The notes beneath the pieces are model-generated. The model ran no database searches. It was not told the DNA's origin and worked only from the letters and a program-made list of their open reading frames with translations. Positions 10,327-22,617 of a DNA stretch of 64,000 bases are shown in pieces. The DNA comes from Verticillium longisporum (lineage: Eukaryota; Ascomycota; Sordariomycetes; Glomerellales; Plectosphaerellaceae). Numbering within the stretch: position 1 is the first letter of the stretch; every line of letters starts with the position of its first letter. The translations under genes were made by a program, and so were the position numbers. The stretch is from contig JAETXT010000009.1 of the NCBI GenBank assembly GCA_019188255.1, positions 496,001 to 560,000 on the forward strand. Direction: 5' to 3'.

Positions 10327-12355
10327 CTATTTCTTCTTCTTGCCGCCAAACGAGCCGCCCTCGAAGCCGGGGCGGCCCTTCTTCTTGGTGGCGGCGCCGA
10401 CGACCTTGCGGCCGGCCTTGCCGAGCTTCTTGTCGTCCTTGCGCTTCTTGAGGTTGGCCTCGCGCTTCTTCTGCTTCTCGGCCTTGGCGTGGGCGACGCC
10501 CTCTGTGCGGTCCTTCCACTCCTTCTCGCTCTTGCGCTTCTGCTTGTCCTTGCGCTTGATCGTCTTTTTGAGCGTCGCCTCGTCGTCGCGGATCTTTTCG
10601 CCCTCGGCGCGCCGCCGCGCCGTCAGCCACGTCTCCTTCTCGGCAATGTCGTCGCGCCGCGCCTCGTCGAGGGCCGCGTGCTTCTTCTTCTGGTTCTGCA
10701 GCCGCAGGAGCGCCGTCTTGGGGTCCGAGGGCCCCTTCTTCTTGCGGTTGCCGAGGAGGTGCGTCAGGTCGCGCGACATGCGCGTGCCGTCGTCAAAGGC
10801 GACGCGGCCGAACGTGTAGTCGGTCGGCGGCTCGGCGGCGCCGTCGCCGAGGAGGTGGTCGAGCGCCGGCGACATGATGGACGGCGAGTTGGACGCGAGC
10901 GCCTCGTCGCGCTGCCTCTCCTCCTCGAGCCGCGCCTGGCGCCGCTGCTCCTGCTTGTGCGCTTTCCGCTGTGCCTGTCGCGCCCGCTGCGCCTCGATGA
11001 GCTCCTGCCGTGTGCGGATCGGCTTGCCGTCCGGGCCGATGGCCTTGCGCGCCGCCTGGAGTTCCGCTATGCGCGCCGCGAGACGGGCCTTGAGCGCCGA
11101 TGTGTCCTGTGGGATCTTGAGCTGCTTGGGCTTGTCCGAGGGGGGCACGTCGACCGACGTGGCCGCGCTGCCCGAGGCTGGTGCCGCGGCGTCGTCGAAC
11201 ACGGGCGAGTGCGAGGGCGAGCGTTGGCTGGATGCTGTGGATGCAGGCTTCTCCTCGAGGCCGGCCATGTCAAGGGTGGGCTTGCCAGGCTCAGCCTCCG
11301 AGTCGACCGTCTCGTAGCCGTCGTCCGACGGGGGTTTGGTGGCTGTCTTGCTTCTGGGCTTTTGCTCCTGTGCCTCCTTCGCCTCTGACTTGGCCGGCTT
11401 CTTCGTCTCGGCCTTCGCTGGCTCGCTGGCCTCGACCGGCTCCTCCGTCGCCTCTTGGCTGGCAGCAGCAGCAGCAGCAGCCTCCTTGGCAGCCAGCTTC
11501 TTCGCCTTCTTCTCCGCCTGCCGCGCCTGCTTGGCCTTGCGGTCCGCCTTTTGGCCGTCGCGCTTAGCGAGCTTCATGAGCTGATCCTGCGTCATGTCGG
11601 CGGGGTTGGCATCGCTGACGCCGACGAGGTTATCCTGCTCAAAGTCGCGGTCGATCTTGAGCTTCTTATTCGCGATGAGGTCCCTTCTCCTGAGGCCCTG
11701 GCCGGGCGTCTCCTGCACGACGCCGGGGGCGTCGTCGTTGTCGTTCTCTTGGTCCTGCTGGGTGCTGCTCGGCTCCTTGTCCTCCTCCGCCGCGGGCGCC
11801 GGCTTGGGCAGCGCCGCCTGCTCGGCGTCCTCCATCTCCTGCAGCTTGCGCTTGTTCTTGGCGCGCTCCTCCATGACGTCCTTTGCGTTGCGGTTGCGGT
11901 CGTTGTCGGGGTCGAGCTTGCCCATGCGGGCGGCCTTTGCCTCGGCCTTGGTCTGCTTTTTGCGGTTCCACTGGTCCTGGGGCTATGAGCGGGGGCAGAG
12001 GCAGGCGTTCGTTGTAAGGAGGGGAAAGGTTTCGTTGCAACAAGGAGAGGGGTGTAAAGAGAGGCGGAAGGAACATACAGAGGTATCCTCCCCATAGTAC
12101 ATCTTGGCCGGGATCAGCGACAGCAGGCCATCAAAGGCCTTTGCATGGTCGCGCAAGCGATCCTACGCAGGGCAATCAGTCAGCTTTGCTGTTCGTACTT
12201 CGTTTTTTCCGCATCGTCCCTTTCTCCTCCATTTCGTATTCCTCCTCTTCGCATGGCGGGGCGCAGCAGACGGCGAGCAGACAGCGAGCGGGCAGGCAGG
12301 CAAAAGGTAAAAACAAAGGCGGGCGGCAACGAACCTGCAGCGACGAATCCGTCAT
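10327..12355 (-). CDS. RRP14: SURF6 / Rrp14 nucleolar ribosome-biogenesis protein
   Basis: Three exons: 12335..12355 (only 7 codons, MTDSSLQ), 12079..12162 (28 codons, with HAKAFDGLLSLIPAKMYYG) and 10327..11976 (549 codons plus stop); 584 residues. The N-terminal exons match the SURF6 N-terminal (RRP14) motif. The last third is the SURF6 domain: TSALKARLAARIAELQAAR, the ARKAIGPDGKPIRTRQEL stretch, FGRVAFDDG, and a Lys/Arg-rich tail ending GGSFGGKKKK that should drive nucleolar targeting. Rrp14 acts in 60S and 40S pre-rRNA processing. The first donor (GTTCGT) is weak but is the only one that joins the conserved N-terminus. The frame is intact throughout. Confidence 0.92.
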
Positions 12356-13572
12356 TCTGTCCCAACGTCAATGTCCTCTTTCTCGTCGTCTTCTCGTGCG
12401 AATCAAATCCTCAAAAACGTGCTGCAAAGTCGGGCAGGAGGGCAGGGCAATCACGAAAGTGGCAGAGGACGCTCAGGTAAAAAAGAAGGCGGGAAGGGGA
12501 ATCAGCAGAAGAGACATACCCAGCGGGCGCCTTCCAACTGGCTGGATCTGCCCACCGCCCTCTTGAAATTTTCTGGCTGGTGGAGATGCGTGTGCGAAAT
12601 CTTGGCTTATCTTATCGCCTTCTGCCACCCACTTAGGTACTCGGTACTCTAGGAAGCGGGTGACAGGTTAAGCCGCACTCCAAATCCGCCAAATACAGGC
12701 ATCATCCAGACAGACCCCTAACTTCAGAACCATCTCAGTACCTCCTATCTTGATGAAATACTCTGAAATTCTCTTTACTAGATAATCAGCGACACATTTA
12801 AAGACACATCAGCTTTTATTAATTTTGAGCCAATGTAAAGTATAGTATAACGGTTCAAAGTGAGCTTACCTTTAATGAGTGTGGCTTTTTTGTCATCCTC
12901 TTGTCTAGGTACAGGTAGGCACCTCCGTGCCTGAGCCCCGCTGCTTCCGCCGGGCGGTGTGTAATCGACCTATGGGTCAGGGTCCAGCGTGAGAGCCTCC
13001 ATGACGTGCACTCCACTTGGCGAGACTTCTTTGCAAGAGGTCAGTCTCGTTCAATGGCAGTCAAGCTTCATGCATACAACTCGTAGCTCAAAGCACGCCA
13101 TGTTGAGGGACCTGCTGTTGCTCTCTTCGACTTCATATTCATGACAATGCCTTAATTACTCTATCGCACTGCCTCGCAGCACCTGCATGACCAGGCGCCC
13201 AGCTCCAGCAGGCCCAACGCCGCTCGCAAATCATAACCACAAGCGCAGTCCAGACCATGACCGCGCACGCCATGTCTGGCCAGAAGAACAGTCAAACACC
13301 CGGCAGGCCGGCCAGGGCCATGGTCAATATACATGAAAACGCCGCCCACATGACGTGACGACCCAAACCACTGCAAAAACACCCACAACACCGCTGCCTG
13401 CCTGTCGCCGGCAGCCTGCCTCTCGGTGGCAGTCTGTAGAAAGCCACGATAACTAGAGTCCTCAGGTATCATCCCGCCCCATCTTCGTCATCTTGGACCG
13501 CGTGGCGACGCCCAGCGCAGCCGCGTCGGGCGCCGGCCGCATCATGCTCGAAAGTCCGTAGTCCGGCGCACT
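12356..13572. other. Intergenic region with SURF6 promoter
   Basis: The first 300 bases should be the SURF6 promoter; a TAGGTAC...GGTACTCTAGG doublet sits at 12634..12653. An AT-rich patch (about 12740-12900) and the rest hold no recognisable gene or RNA. The end beside 13573 is the Hpc2 3' UTR. Confidence 0.45.
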
Positions 13573-15585
13573 CTATGCGCCAGCCGTCCCGACCGCGAGC
13601 GACGGCGTCTGCGGCTGAAAGACGTAGCTGCCGCTTCCCTTGGCGTTCATCTCGGCCACCCGTTGCCTCTCGGCCTTTTCCCTCCCGAGCTGCTCCTTCT
13701 CCGTCTTTGTGATGCGCGGCTCCCTCGTGAGCGCGCCGCCTCGAGAGCCGCGCCCGCCGCGCGATCCCGGGCCGCCGCGAGACCCCGGTCCGCCACCGCG
13801 CGTGCTGCCCTCGCCGCCCTCGCGGTTGCCGCGCGAACCGCCCCGACTGCCGCGCCCGCCGCGACTTCCACGTCCACGCTTCGGCAGTCCATCTCTGTGA
13901 ATGTGTCAGCATAAAAGGCCTCGTCTCCCAAGAATCAAAAGTGACGTACGGTCTCGTGGCAGGCTTCTCGGGCTCCGGCACCAGCGGTCCCGAGTAGACG
14001 AAGAAGCCGTCCCTGCTCGCGGCAGCCTGCTCTTCCCAGAGCATCTCCGAGTCGTCCACAAAGTCGTCCTCCTTGTCGTACTGGTCCTCCTTGAAATTCC
14101 TCTTCTTCTTCTTGGGCTGTGCCACGACGTCCTGCCCGCTCGTCATGCCGCCCATCTCGGCATTGCTCGCCTCATTGTCCGAGTCTGACGAGGCGTCGTC
14201 GCCCGACTCTTGACCTGAAGCCGTCTTCTCGAGCGCCGCCGATGCCGCCGCGATGCGTGCCTTGCGGTCGCGCTGCGCGGCGACGCGTGGATGCAGTGCG
14301 TCCCAGCCGTAGCGCTCTTCGGCTTCGCGCATAAAGTTGACATACTTATTTGTCTCGCCCACTTGGAGGGGAATATGCAGAACGATCGAGGGGGCCTGGA
14401 AGTCCTTGCCGGGCTCGGCCTTGCCAAAGTCGAGAATCGAGCGGTTGGTATCGGTCGGCAGGATGGTCGGGTCGTCCATCGTGTTCTTCGGTGACGAGGC
14501 TGCCGTGCTCGACTTGGTCTTGCTCGCCTTTTCAGGGCCGTGATGCCAGTGGCCAAGGGGACTTCGCGGGATTTGGGTTCCGACTTGCCGGCCGAAACGG
14601 AAGGTGGTGCGGTCGATTTCGTCGAGTCGGGCAGCGCGGGCTTGGCCATGGGCTGGGGCGCAGGGCGGGCGTGGTAGAGGGGCGATGTGGGGGCCGATTC
14701 GACGCGAGATTGCGCGTGGTTCGGCTGGTAGGACTGTTGCGAGGGCGAGGCGGCGACGCCACGAACAGGCTCGACGAGACTGGCGATCGAGGGCGACGCG
14801 CTGGCGCGGTTGAGGGTGGATGTCGGCGGCCGTGGCGATGTGGCGCTGCCGAAAATTCCTCGCACGGGGTCATAGTTGCCCCGAATGGGGTCATAGCTCT
14901 GGCCGCTCGTTCGCGTGGGCAGCGTCGTGCTTCCGTTGGATGGGTGCATCGACAGAGGCTCAGGGTCGGAGTTCAGTATGCTCTGCATCGACCTCGGCAG
15001 CTCTTCCCGCTTGGGGGCCTTTTGGGAGACGTAGTCTTGGGCCGAAGGTGTGCGGCTTCCAGAGTCAGCCGAGTCAATGTCAACAATGTCGGAGATGCGA
15101 TGTTGACGCGATGAGGAAGCCGAGGCGGAGGCAGAGGCGGAGGCAGAGGCAGAAGCGGAAGCGGAAGCGGAAGCGGCGAGGGACTTGGAGTCGGCAGGTT
15201 CGACCGGTTCATCCTGGGCAGGGGCGGACTTGCGTTTTCGCTGAATGGGAGGGGCGTTGGGGTCTTTGGGCTTCCTGGGCTTTCGAACCTTGGGCGGGTC
15301 ATCGGGGTTCTTAGGCTTCAGGGTCGAGCCAGGCTTGCGGCCGGGCTTCTTCCTCGGCAGGCCCGCTGCTGTGAGGCGGACTTCGGGCTGGGGTGTTGTG
15401 GGTGGTGCAACGCCAAACCTGGGCTGCGAAGGGTCGACGATGATCTCGTCCATATCCATGCTGGTTCGACTGTGGTGGTTGATGTGTTTGAGTGGTGAGC
15501 CGGGTTCGGATAGGGAACCGGAGGGAGGCGAGGAGAGACCGGGAGATGAGCTGTCACGCGTTGGCGCGTCTCCTCCAGGCGCCAT
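13573..15585 (-). CDS. HPC2: Hpc2 / ubinuclein-type HIR histone-chaperone subunit, one frameshift in the consensus
   Basis: Exon 1 is 13950..15585 and exon 2 13573..13894, with a 55-bp intron; about 652 residues. Residues about 50-115 are basic and proline-rich (PRKKPGRKPGSTLKPK). Next comes a long Ala-Ser dipeptide run, then a disordered middle. The diagnostic Hpc2-related domain lies near residue 480-520: EDDFVDDSEMLWEEQAA followed by RDGFFVYSGPL. The C-terminus is RGG-rich. In the HIR complex this subunit helps deposit H3-H4 independently of replication and repress histone genes. The frame breaks at 14529..14532 (AAAA on the coding strand where five As fit, inside ALKKASKTK), again a homopolymer deletion. 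The start was set at 15585 (MAPGGDAP); the open frame upstream looks like leader. Confidence 0.9.
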
Positions 15586-18500
15586 ACTAGGGGGAGGAAA
15601 CGGGGGCTTGTTGCGTCTGTTTCGCTCCAAAACCTTGATGCGATTGATCAAAGTTTGGTTGGAGCGATTGGACGGCGACACGTGCACTTGACAGAACAAA
15701 GCCTGTTGCGGGCCGTGTGTATCGTGAATGAAGTGACTTGTGAAATGTTCAGATGCGTCGTCGCGAATGACTTCACTTTCGGTTCGGTGTGGAGGCTCCA
15801 ATGCAGTCGCGGGCGGGAATGCGGGAGGGGGGGATTAGGTAAGATGTGGCCTAGGGTGGTGCGTTTGGCTGGCCGGCCGGAGGCGATGCAGGCGCAAGAG
15901 TGACGGTGCAGATTGGGACGGGGGTGGGTGGGAAGCAGCAAATCTGATGGTTGCGGCCTGGCTGGTGCGGAGTCGCCGAGAGGAGCGAGTGGTTGGTTGG
16001 CTGGTTGGCGTGCTGGCGAGGAAGGGTTGGAAAGGTGGACCTCTGGGAATAGCCTCAAGTGCGCTGGGTTGCTGCGCGGCGTCTCTCTTGACGACCGTGT
16101 TGAATGACGTTGACCCGCAAAAAAAGGGCCTGGCTGGCGCGTCTGTCGCTCACTGATGCGATGAGCAGAAGCAGCCGAGTGCGACGAAGAAGATGCACCG
16201 TTTTCTACGATGAAATGGTCGTGACGTTGACGCCGTTTTGATGGACGAAAGAATCGGACGTCGATTTGGGAGCGTTGTGGTGAGTTGTCGAGGAGAGAAA
16301 GTGGAAGGGGAAATGCGTGGTCGAAAGAGGGATGGGGATGGCTACACTTTTGGAGAGACCAGAAAGCGGTCGCGCGCGTGGGTTGTTTTTTTTTCGGGCG
16401 AGCGAGCATAAGAGCTGCCTTGCTGGGGAAAGGCAAGGCAATGCAAAGGAGAAAAACGGGGCCAAAGGGCAATGGGTAATGGGCACAGGGGAAGGGGAAG
16501 CGGGAGACGGGAAGGGGGATGGATGGATGGAGGGGCAAAGGAAAAGGGAAGGGAATGGGAATGGGCACAGACAGGCATCATCCGGCAAAGCAAGCTGGAT
16601 GGGCTCACCACCAAGAAAAGAGATTATCATTAAACGGGCACGGGGACGAGGGAAGGCCTGGAGTAGCCGGGAAGGGGAAGGGGGAGGTGGTGGGGGGGGG
16701 TTCACGTTCACGTCCGGCATCAGAACGGTGGGTCATGATCAATGAGTTGGGGGGGGGGTGTTCACGGGCATGGATGGATGGTTTGGGAAGTAAATGGCCA
16801 GGACGGTAGGAGATGGGCGGGAATAGGGACGAACGGAAACACCATGAATCCAGAGAACCACGAGTCGGAGAAACCAGATGATGAGAAAAGGGCCAAAGAC
16901 GAGTGGACCGCCAATCCAAGCCAGACTAGGCCAGGGGGGGTGGGGAGAAAGCCGAGAAGAGAACAACAACAGCAAAGAGCCGAAGACACGGAGAGAGAGA
17001 ACAGATGACGAGACAGACAGAGAAAGCCACCGGCCACTTGCGCGCCATGGGCAGAAACAACAAGGCCACGCCGAGCTGGGATGGCCAAGGTACCATGAGG
17101 AGGAAAGGTAAGGCAGGGGCGGCAGTACCGACAACTAGCCGCACCGAGACCAGAGAAAAGGTCATCGTCCATCATTCAGCAGGCAGAAAGGCAGAAAAGG
17201 TTGATGGCTGACGGGAGCAATGGCCGATGACCGATCGCCGACGTTGGGAAATGGAGAACCATGGACCCTGGGCTGGGGGGGCTGCAGACCAGCCCAGGCC
17301 AAATGTTCCGCCACACTGCAACCGACTGCAAGAATGACTGACTGCCACAGGTTGGTGCCCCCCCCCCTCTGCAAGCTCTGCAAGCCTGCAAACTTGTATG
17401 TGCCTTTGTGTGGAAAGCCCTGCGAGCGAGATCAGGTGGCCCGCTAAATGCTTGTCGACAGATCAAGCCGCCCGCGTGGTGCGGTGTGGGTGTGTGTGTG
17501 GGTGGTATGGACGTGGACGCGGGTGAGAGGGTGAAGTAGCGAGCGGGTGGTACAGGCTACATGGTACCTTGCGCGGCTGTCTGGGTCTTGGGGGACAGGA
17601 CATGTTCTAGCGGGCGACATGGCGCCGATTGCGGGTGCGCCGTCGCTTGTGGTGCAGTGCTGGGGGAGAGAACAAGGGCCCGTGGAAGAAAAGGAAAGCA
17701 AGGTTGGTCTGTGCTGATGATGTACCCGGGTACATGCATCGAGCGTCTAGTGCTGGGGAACTGCCCGGATCTTATCTCTATCAGGACTAGCGTGACGAGT
17801 CAAGGGTCCGGTTAAGCGCGCTGCTTGCATGGATCCAGCTTGTTTGGAGACAATGCACAAATCGCTGCCGTGCAGGGGGGTACAGCCGCGGGGTTGTCAT
17901 TGCTGGCTCTTGGCCATTAATTATCTGGCCATGTTACTCGATTCTATTTCTTTGGTAATATAGTTGCCTGTGGCTTCTGAGGTGGCAGTTTCCATGACCC
18001 TTGCTCTTCTTGAGCGATACTCCTGCTGTTCTTCTTTTGGACCACGAGCAGGTGGTGAAGCATGGACAGTGCGCATTCGGAGCCTTGCAGCGAAGGACCC
18101 CAGAAGCACATCTGCAGCTCATCATATCTGCTCATTCGGGCAGCCACAAGCGACGCAACTCTCAATTTTCTAAGCCAGAAAATCGAATGCCGAGTGGACT
18201 TAAGGTTGAAACACTTGTTTTTGTCTGCGGGCTTCTGCGACAAACAGCGTGAAGACATACCTGTGACGACAGACGCATTCGCCGGCCATTAATCGTAGAA
18301 AGGACTCGGTAGTGGAGGTTGGAAGAGAAATGGAAAATGCCAGAAGTCGAAAGTAGAAAAATCTCACAGCTCAGATAACATCATAGCCGGAAACAAAATA
18401 TCGACGGAGGCTCCCAGACAATTGCACACACCAAGACCACTACCTCGATCGGAGATAACACGACAGAACGGGGATGCAGATCGGCGCTAATGCAAGCGTC

Positions 18501-18862
18501 TGTTGCAGTCCGTATCGCTTGCCCGTGCCGGGCGTGCCTGTCTCGCCTCGACGCGCCGTTCGGCAGCACCAGCCACACCAATCCCAACCGACTGGCTGGC
18601 GGGGGCTGAGTCAGCACAGCCCTCATTTTTAGCGATGATTTCTTTTCCGATGCACTGAGACACTTCGCAAGAACGGGATGCGAAGGTTACAAGACTGCAT
18701 TTTGAAAAACAAGAAAAGAAAGAAAAAACAGAACCTTCACCAGCCAATCAACCGAACGCGAACCTCCCAAGTCACAGCCAATCTTTCTCTGCTCGGTCCC
18801 TGGAACTCGAAACGTGGGGCCTTGCTGGCACCACGCCTAACACCTGCCTTGACCAGTCTCGC
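15586..18862. other. Long gene-free stretch between divergent Hpc2 and Rba50 genes
   Basis: About 3.3 kb. The part next to 15586 is the Hpc2 promoter. From about 16430 to 16780 the plus strand is almost purely purine (GGGAA, GGATGGATGG and G8 runs), so the Hpc2 transcript side would be CT-rich. From 16780 to 18860 I find no conserved ORF, tRNA or repeat beyond short GT runs at about 17485-17500. Confidence 0.5.
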
Positions 18863-18880
18863 TAGGTACCTATGTACCTT
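18863..18880 (+). promoter_or_regulatory. TAGGTACC / ATGTACC doublet upstream of the Rba50 gene
   Basis: TAGGTACCTATGTACCTT lies about 92-109 bp before the Rba50 ATG. The GGTACC core recurs in the upstream regions of the eIF2A, SURF6 and Tsr3 genes, which suggests a shared regulatory site. The binding factor is unknown. Confidence 0.4.
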
Positions 18881-18971
18881 ACCCCACCATCGCCATCGTG
18901 ACAAAGCTTTGGCTTCCTCCCACCTTCTCCAAGCAAGCTTTCCCTCGACAACTTCATCCTCACCACACGCC

Positions 18972-20233
18972 ATGGATCCAACACTCCTCATAGGCGACAT
19001 CGTCGAGCGCAAAACGGCGCAGCCCAAGCCGGTGACTTTCGACGATGCCGACATCTCCTCCACCGGCTTTCCCGCCCACAAAAAGCGAAGCCGCCCATCT
19101 GCCTTCAAACAGCAGCGACAGGGCAAGAAGGGAGACGATGCCCCTGCGGTTGCCGGCGCTCAGGCCCGGGCTGCACACGAAGCCAGGTTCGCAGTCGGCC
19201 CGGCTACACAAAAGGAAGACTTTGAGGCGGCCGAGCGGCGGCGGATCGATCGAGAGAACCAGTCCAGGCTCGAGAACATGACGCCTGCAGAGATTGCCAG
19301 CGAGCGAGCCGAGATGCTCAAAGGACTCAACCCGGCACTAATTGAGAGACTCCTGCAGCGGGCGAATATTGATGAGCGCGATGGTCCTGACCCGTTCGAT
19401 GTGCCTGGCGCACAGGAGGCCTCTCCCAAACCTGCGGCGCCAGAAATCAAGATTGAAGACACAACACTGCCACCACCACGACCCAAGCCGTCAACACCCA
19501 CCACCAAGGCGGCATCATCAACACCAGCAGCGCCCGCGCAGCAGCAGCAACACGTACCCATAAACGAAGACCGCGTTCCATCCGCTCCTCCCGAAGACCT
19601 CTTCCCGATCAACCAGCAACCGGAACACACGCACTTCCCCCAGCCGCCTGCCCTGCCCGATCTCGATCTCTCCCACCCAGACTTCCTCGCCACGCTCCAC
19701 GAAAAGTTCTTCCCCAACCTTCCCGCCGACCCCTCCAAGCTTGCTTGGATGGCCCCCTGCCGACGACAGACAGCCCCGCCGATCGCGCCTCCCCTTACTA
19801 CCCGGACCAGGCCTCGTCGCCCATCTCGGCACTTCGCTTCTACTGTCGCGGCGCCATCCTGCCGCCGCGACTGAGCAGGCAGATCCCTGTTTCCAAAGGC
19901 CTTCATCACCACGGCCAGGCGCCCGAGGCCGCGGGGTACACAATCGAGGAGCTCTCCATATTGGCGCGGAGTGCCGTCGCCGCGCAGCGATGCATTGCGT
20001 TTCAGACGATCGGCAGGATTTTCTACCGGTTGGGCAAAGGCGAGTGGGGGAACAGCGACGAGGACACGTTGGCGAGGGGGATATGGAGCAGTGTTATGGA
20101 GGGCCGACTGATGGACAGCCTGGCCGAGGCGGCAATGAAGGAAGGTGGGCACCGGGGAAGCCGGGCGTATGCGACTGAGGCGTTATGGTTGCTGGAGAAG
20201 GGAGGATGGAAGGCGTTATTGTCGGGGCGATAA
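18972..20233 (+). CDS. RBA50: RPAP1/Rba50-like RNA polymerase II assembly factor, one frameshift in the consensus
   Basis: Single exon, about 420 residues. The N-terminus (MDPTLLIGDIVERK) and the central block SRLENMTPAEIASERAEML followed by GLNPALIERLLQRAN form the RPAP1 N-terminal motif. The Pro/Gln-rich linker leads to HPDFLATLHEKFFPNLP, and the C-terminus (ISALRFYCRGAILPPRLS to TEALWLLEKGGWKALL) is the RPAP1 C-terminal region. Rba50/RPAP1 proteins help assemble and import RNA polymerase II. The frame breaks at a C5 run (19753..19757) where six Cs are expected between WMAP and LPTTDSP. Both halves belong to one family, so the break is probably a consensus error. Confidence 0.85.
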
Positions 20234-22473
20234 TTGCGTCTGCGTCTGCTGTGAGGCAGATTGATGATAGCGGATGCGATGGGTGGTTTGGGAATATCTT
20301 GCGACTGTGTTTGCGAAACGGAAGCGGACCAGCGGCGGTGGACTCGCTTTATGGCCATGGGCATCAGACATGACTGGACGGTCTGGCTCGGCTGGTGACA
20401 GGTCGATTGCATGTGCAGGGCGCGAAGTCGAGATTCACATGGGCGATGCCAAGTGAGAAGATACGGGCGTCGTTGACCGGTCTGGCGTTGCCCGAGGTGC
20501 TCATGGCGTGATTGGTTGACTTTATGGAAGGCCACAGCATCATCATACACATTTGGCATGCAGCAGAGAACAAGCTCATGATACCATGAGATCTGCAAGA
20601 CGCGCTGTAAGCGGACACATGGCACGAACACTCCCTTTCGGCGATCATCATCGGTAGATATATGGTCAATGATTCAGCTGTCAGCGTACGTCGGTCAAGG
20701 CCAGTTGGGAATCAACTGAGCACGTTCTTCAGATCAAGTGTCTTTGAAATCATTCGATGTCAGATGGAAGGGTGAGAGTTACTACCAGACACGGGAGCAT
20801 CCGTTCCGCACCCGCGCACATTATCAGCTCAAGAGCTTGCATGGCATTCGGAACGACCGACTACTAGAGCCCCTTTTCATCAGCGCGAGTCGCACGGCAG
20901 TGCTGGTTGGGGCTGAGGGGACAGGGGTCCGTTAGTCCCTAACTATCGAGATGCTCGCTTTTCGCCATCTGAGACAGTGCAGGGTTCGACACCGTGTTTC
21001 CTGACCTTCGGATCGGTATTCGAGTCACGAAGCCGACGGAAACAATATCGAGACCCCAGGTTCACGAATCGAGTTGGCAACGCACAGAGACAAGATAGGA
21101 ATACTCCGTGATTACATTCGGAGTTTTCTGTCACCTTCAGAAGAGCCAAGCTCAATTAGAGTGCGATCCGTAATCTAATCGATGCAACAGCGAGGGATGA
21201 GACTCAAGGAACGACTGAACAGAGAGTCAGTTCCCACCAGCTGGCCGGATTTCTTTACCTCTTCAAGAATCTCGCATTCAGAGCCTTGTCAGGGGACGAC
21301 AGAGAAAAGGCTTAATCAAAAACTCTAATTCGGCCTCGTGTACATTTGATGCTCGACAGCGTGCGCAACATTCAATTCGGCGACCTCTCCTGCCTGCTCG
21401 TATGACCTTGGCGCATCGGCGATCCAAAGGACAGTCGATCTGCTCAACGGAGACTGACTGCAGACACACCGGGTCACTGTGATATACTACCTAAAGAGTT
21501 AACTTCTCAGCCCATCCCACCTGCAAGTCTTTGACAGCTGCGGAAAGTATTCCGGGGCTCCATCGGCCATTATCCACCGTTCTCCGCGTGTTCCGTCGAC
21601 GAACTTGAATACGTCAGAGGAGGATTCTGGCTTAGTCAAGTTGCGAGCCCGAGGTGTAACCGACTCGGAAGGTTTCCTGCTTGTCTGGCTGAATGGAAGC
21701 AATGTCACCTTGCTTCGTCAACCATGGTACGATCAGTCATCATCCGAGCATATGTTTCTTTGTTCGATCAGACGTCAATGGCAGATCCCGCGCGGAGCCA
21801 CCCGCTTTCGAAGGCAAGGAGCAAGTACGGATACGGACTGAGGGCGGTGATCAGACGAGTTTCGGCTCAACTCGCATCACCTTAGTCACGCGGGCCCCCG
21901 AGGCTGTGGATCTATATTTAACGTCTGCCCAATACAAGGGAAGTCCGCACTCTAGGTGTTCCAGACCGGAGCTTCCATTAAGTTTACTAGGATTCGGCAG
22001 GACTATACGGGGCGGCCTCCGGGCGGCCCGTGTCAACGGACGCCGAAGGCGGCCGTGGTAGTAGAGTCTGCCTTACCCTGAGTTTTTCCGACTTGTATGT
22101 ACCGGGTATCCCGGCGGCAGCAAATTGTTTCCGCGAGCGGTGCATCGTTGCTGTCGGTCTCGATCTCTCTACTTTAAGCTTTCATTTAAGGCTGGCGGCT
22201 TTTCCATTGGACAAGGCTGTCTGACTCGTACGCCGGGGCGTCTCCCTATCCTTCATGAGTCGGCTCGCCGCGAGCCCTTGTTGATAGTGTAGAGAAGGTC
22301 GCCGCAGACCCTTGGCGTGCAGTTTCCAATATCCCGTGATTGTTCCGCAAAGTGGCAGAAGTCGTCATGTAGGAACTCTAACATGCGAGAAGGGGGCTCT
22401 GGCCGTGGACGACCACGGAAGGTTCCACCAGCCCGAGTCTGGATGATGGCGTACAGGGAAGGCATCGAGATAC
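20234..22473. other. Gene-poor stretch ahead of the oxygenase gene
   Basis: About 2.2 kb with lower G+C than the flanking blocks. No ORF above 122 codons and none with family similarity. No tRNA or repeat seen. The last few hundred bases are the promoter of the oxygenase gene. Confidence 0.45.
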
Positions 22474-22480
22474 TATATAA
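22474..22480 (+). promoter_or_regulatory. TATA box of the EFE-like gene
   Basis: TATATAA lies 138 bp before the ATG at 22618, with a CA-rich leader and the favourable start context CACACAAAAATGACC. It is one of the clearer core promoters in the window and suggests inducible, TATA-dependent expression. Confidence 0.55.
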
Positions 22481-22617
22481 GAGAGGCATCAGGACCCAAA
22501 AGAAAAGAAAGGATCATCAACTCTTCTACACTACTTCAGAGGCCTTATCACTTCAATTTTGAATCAACACATATCCTCTATTCACTACGACACCCACCCT
22601 TTCTTAAACACACAAAA

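Noticed and set aside
10093..11388. 431-codon plus-strand ORF
   Set aside because: Antisense to the SURF6 gene; Leu/Arg/Val-rich composition comes from GC-rich codons of the true gene on the other strand.
15586..15801. N-terminal extension of Hpc2
   Set aside because: Open by chance through the leader; no conserved sequence before MAPGGDAP.
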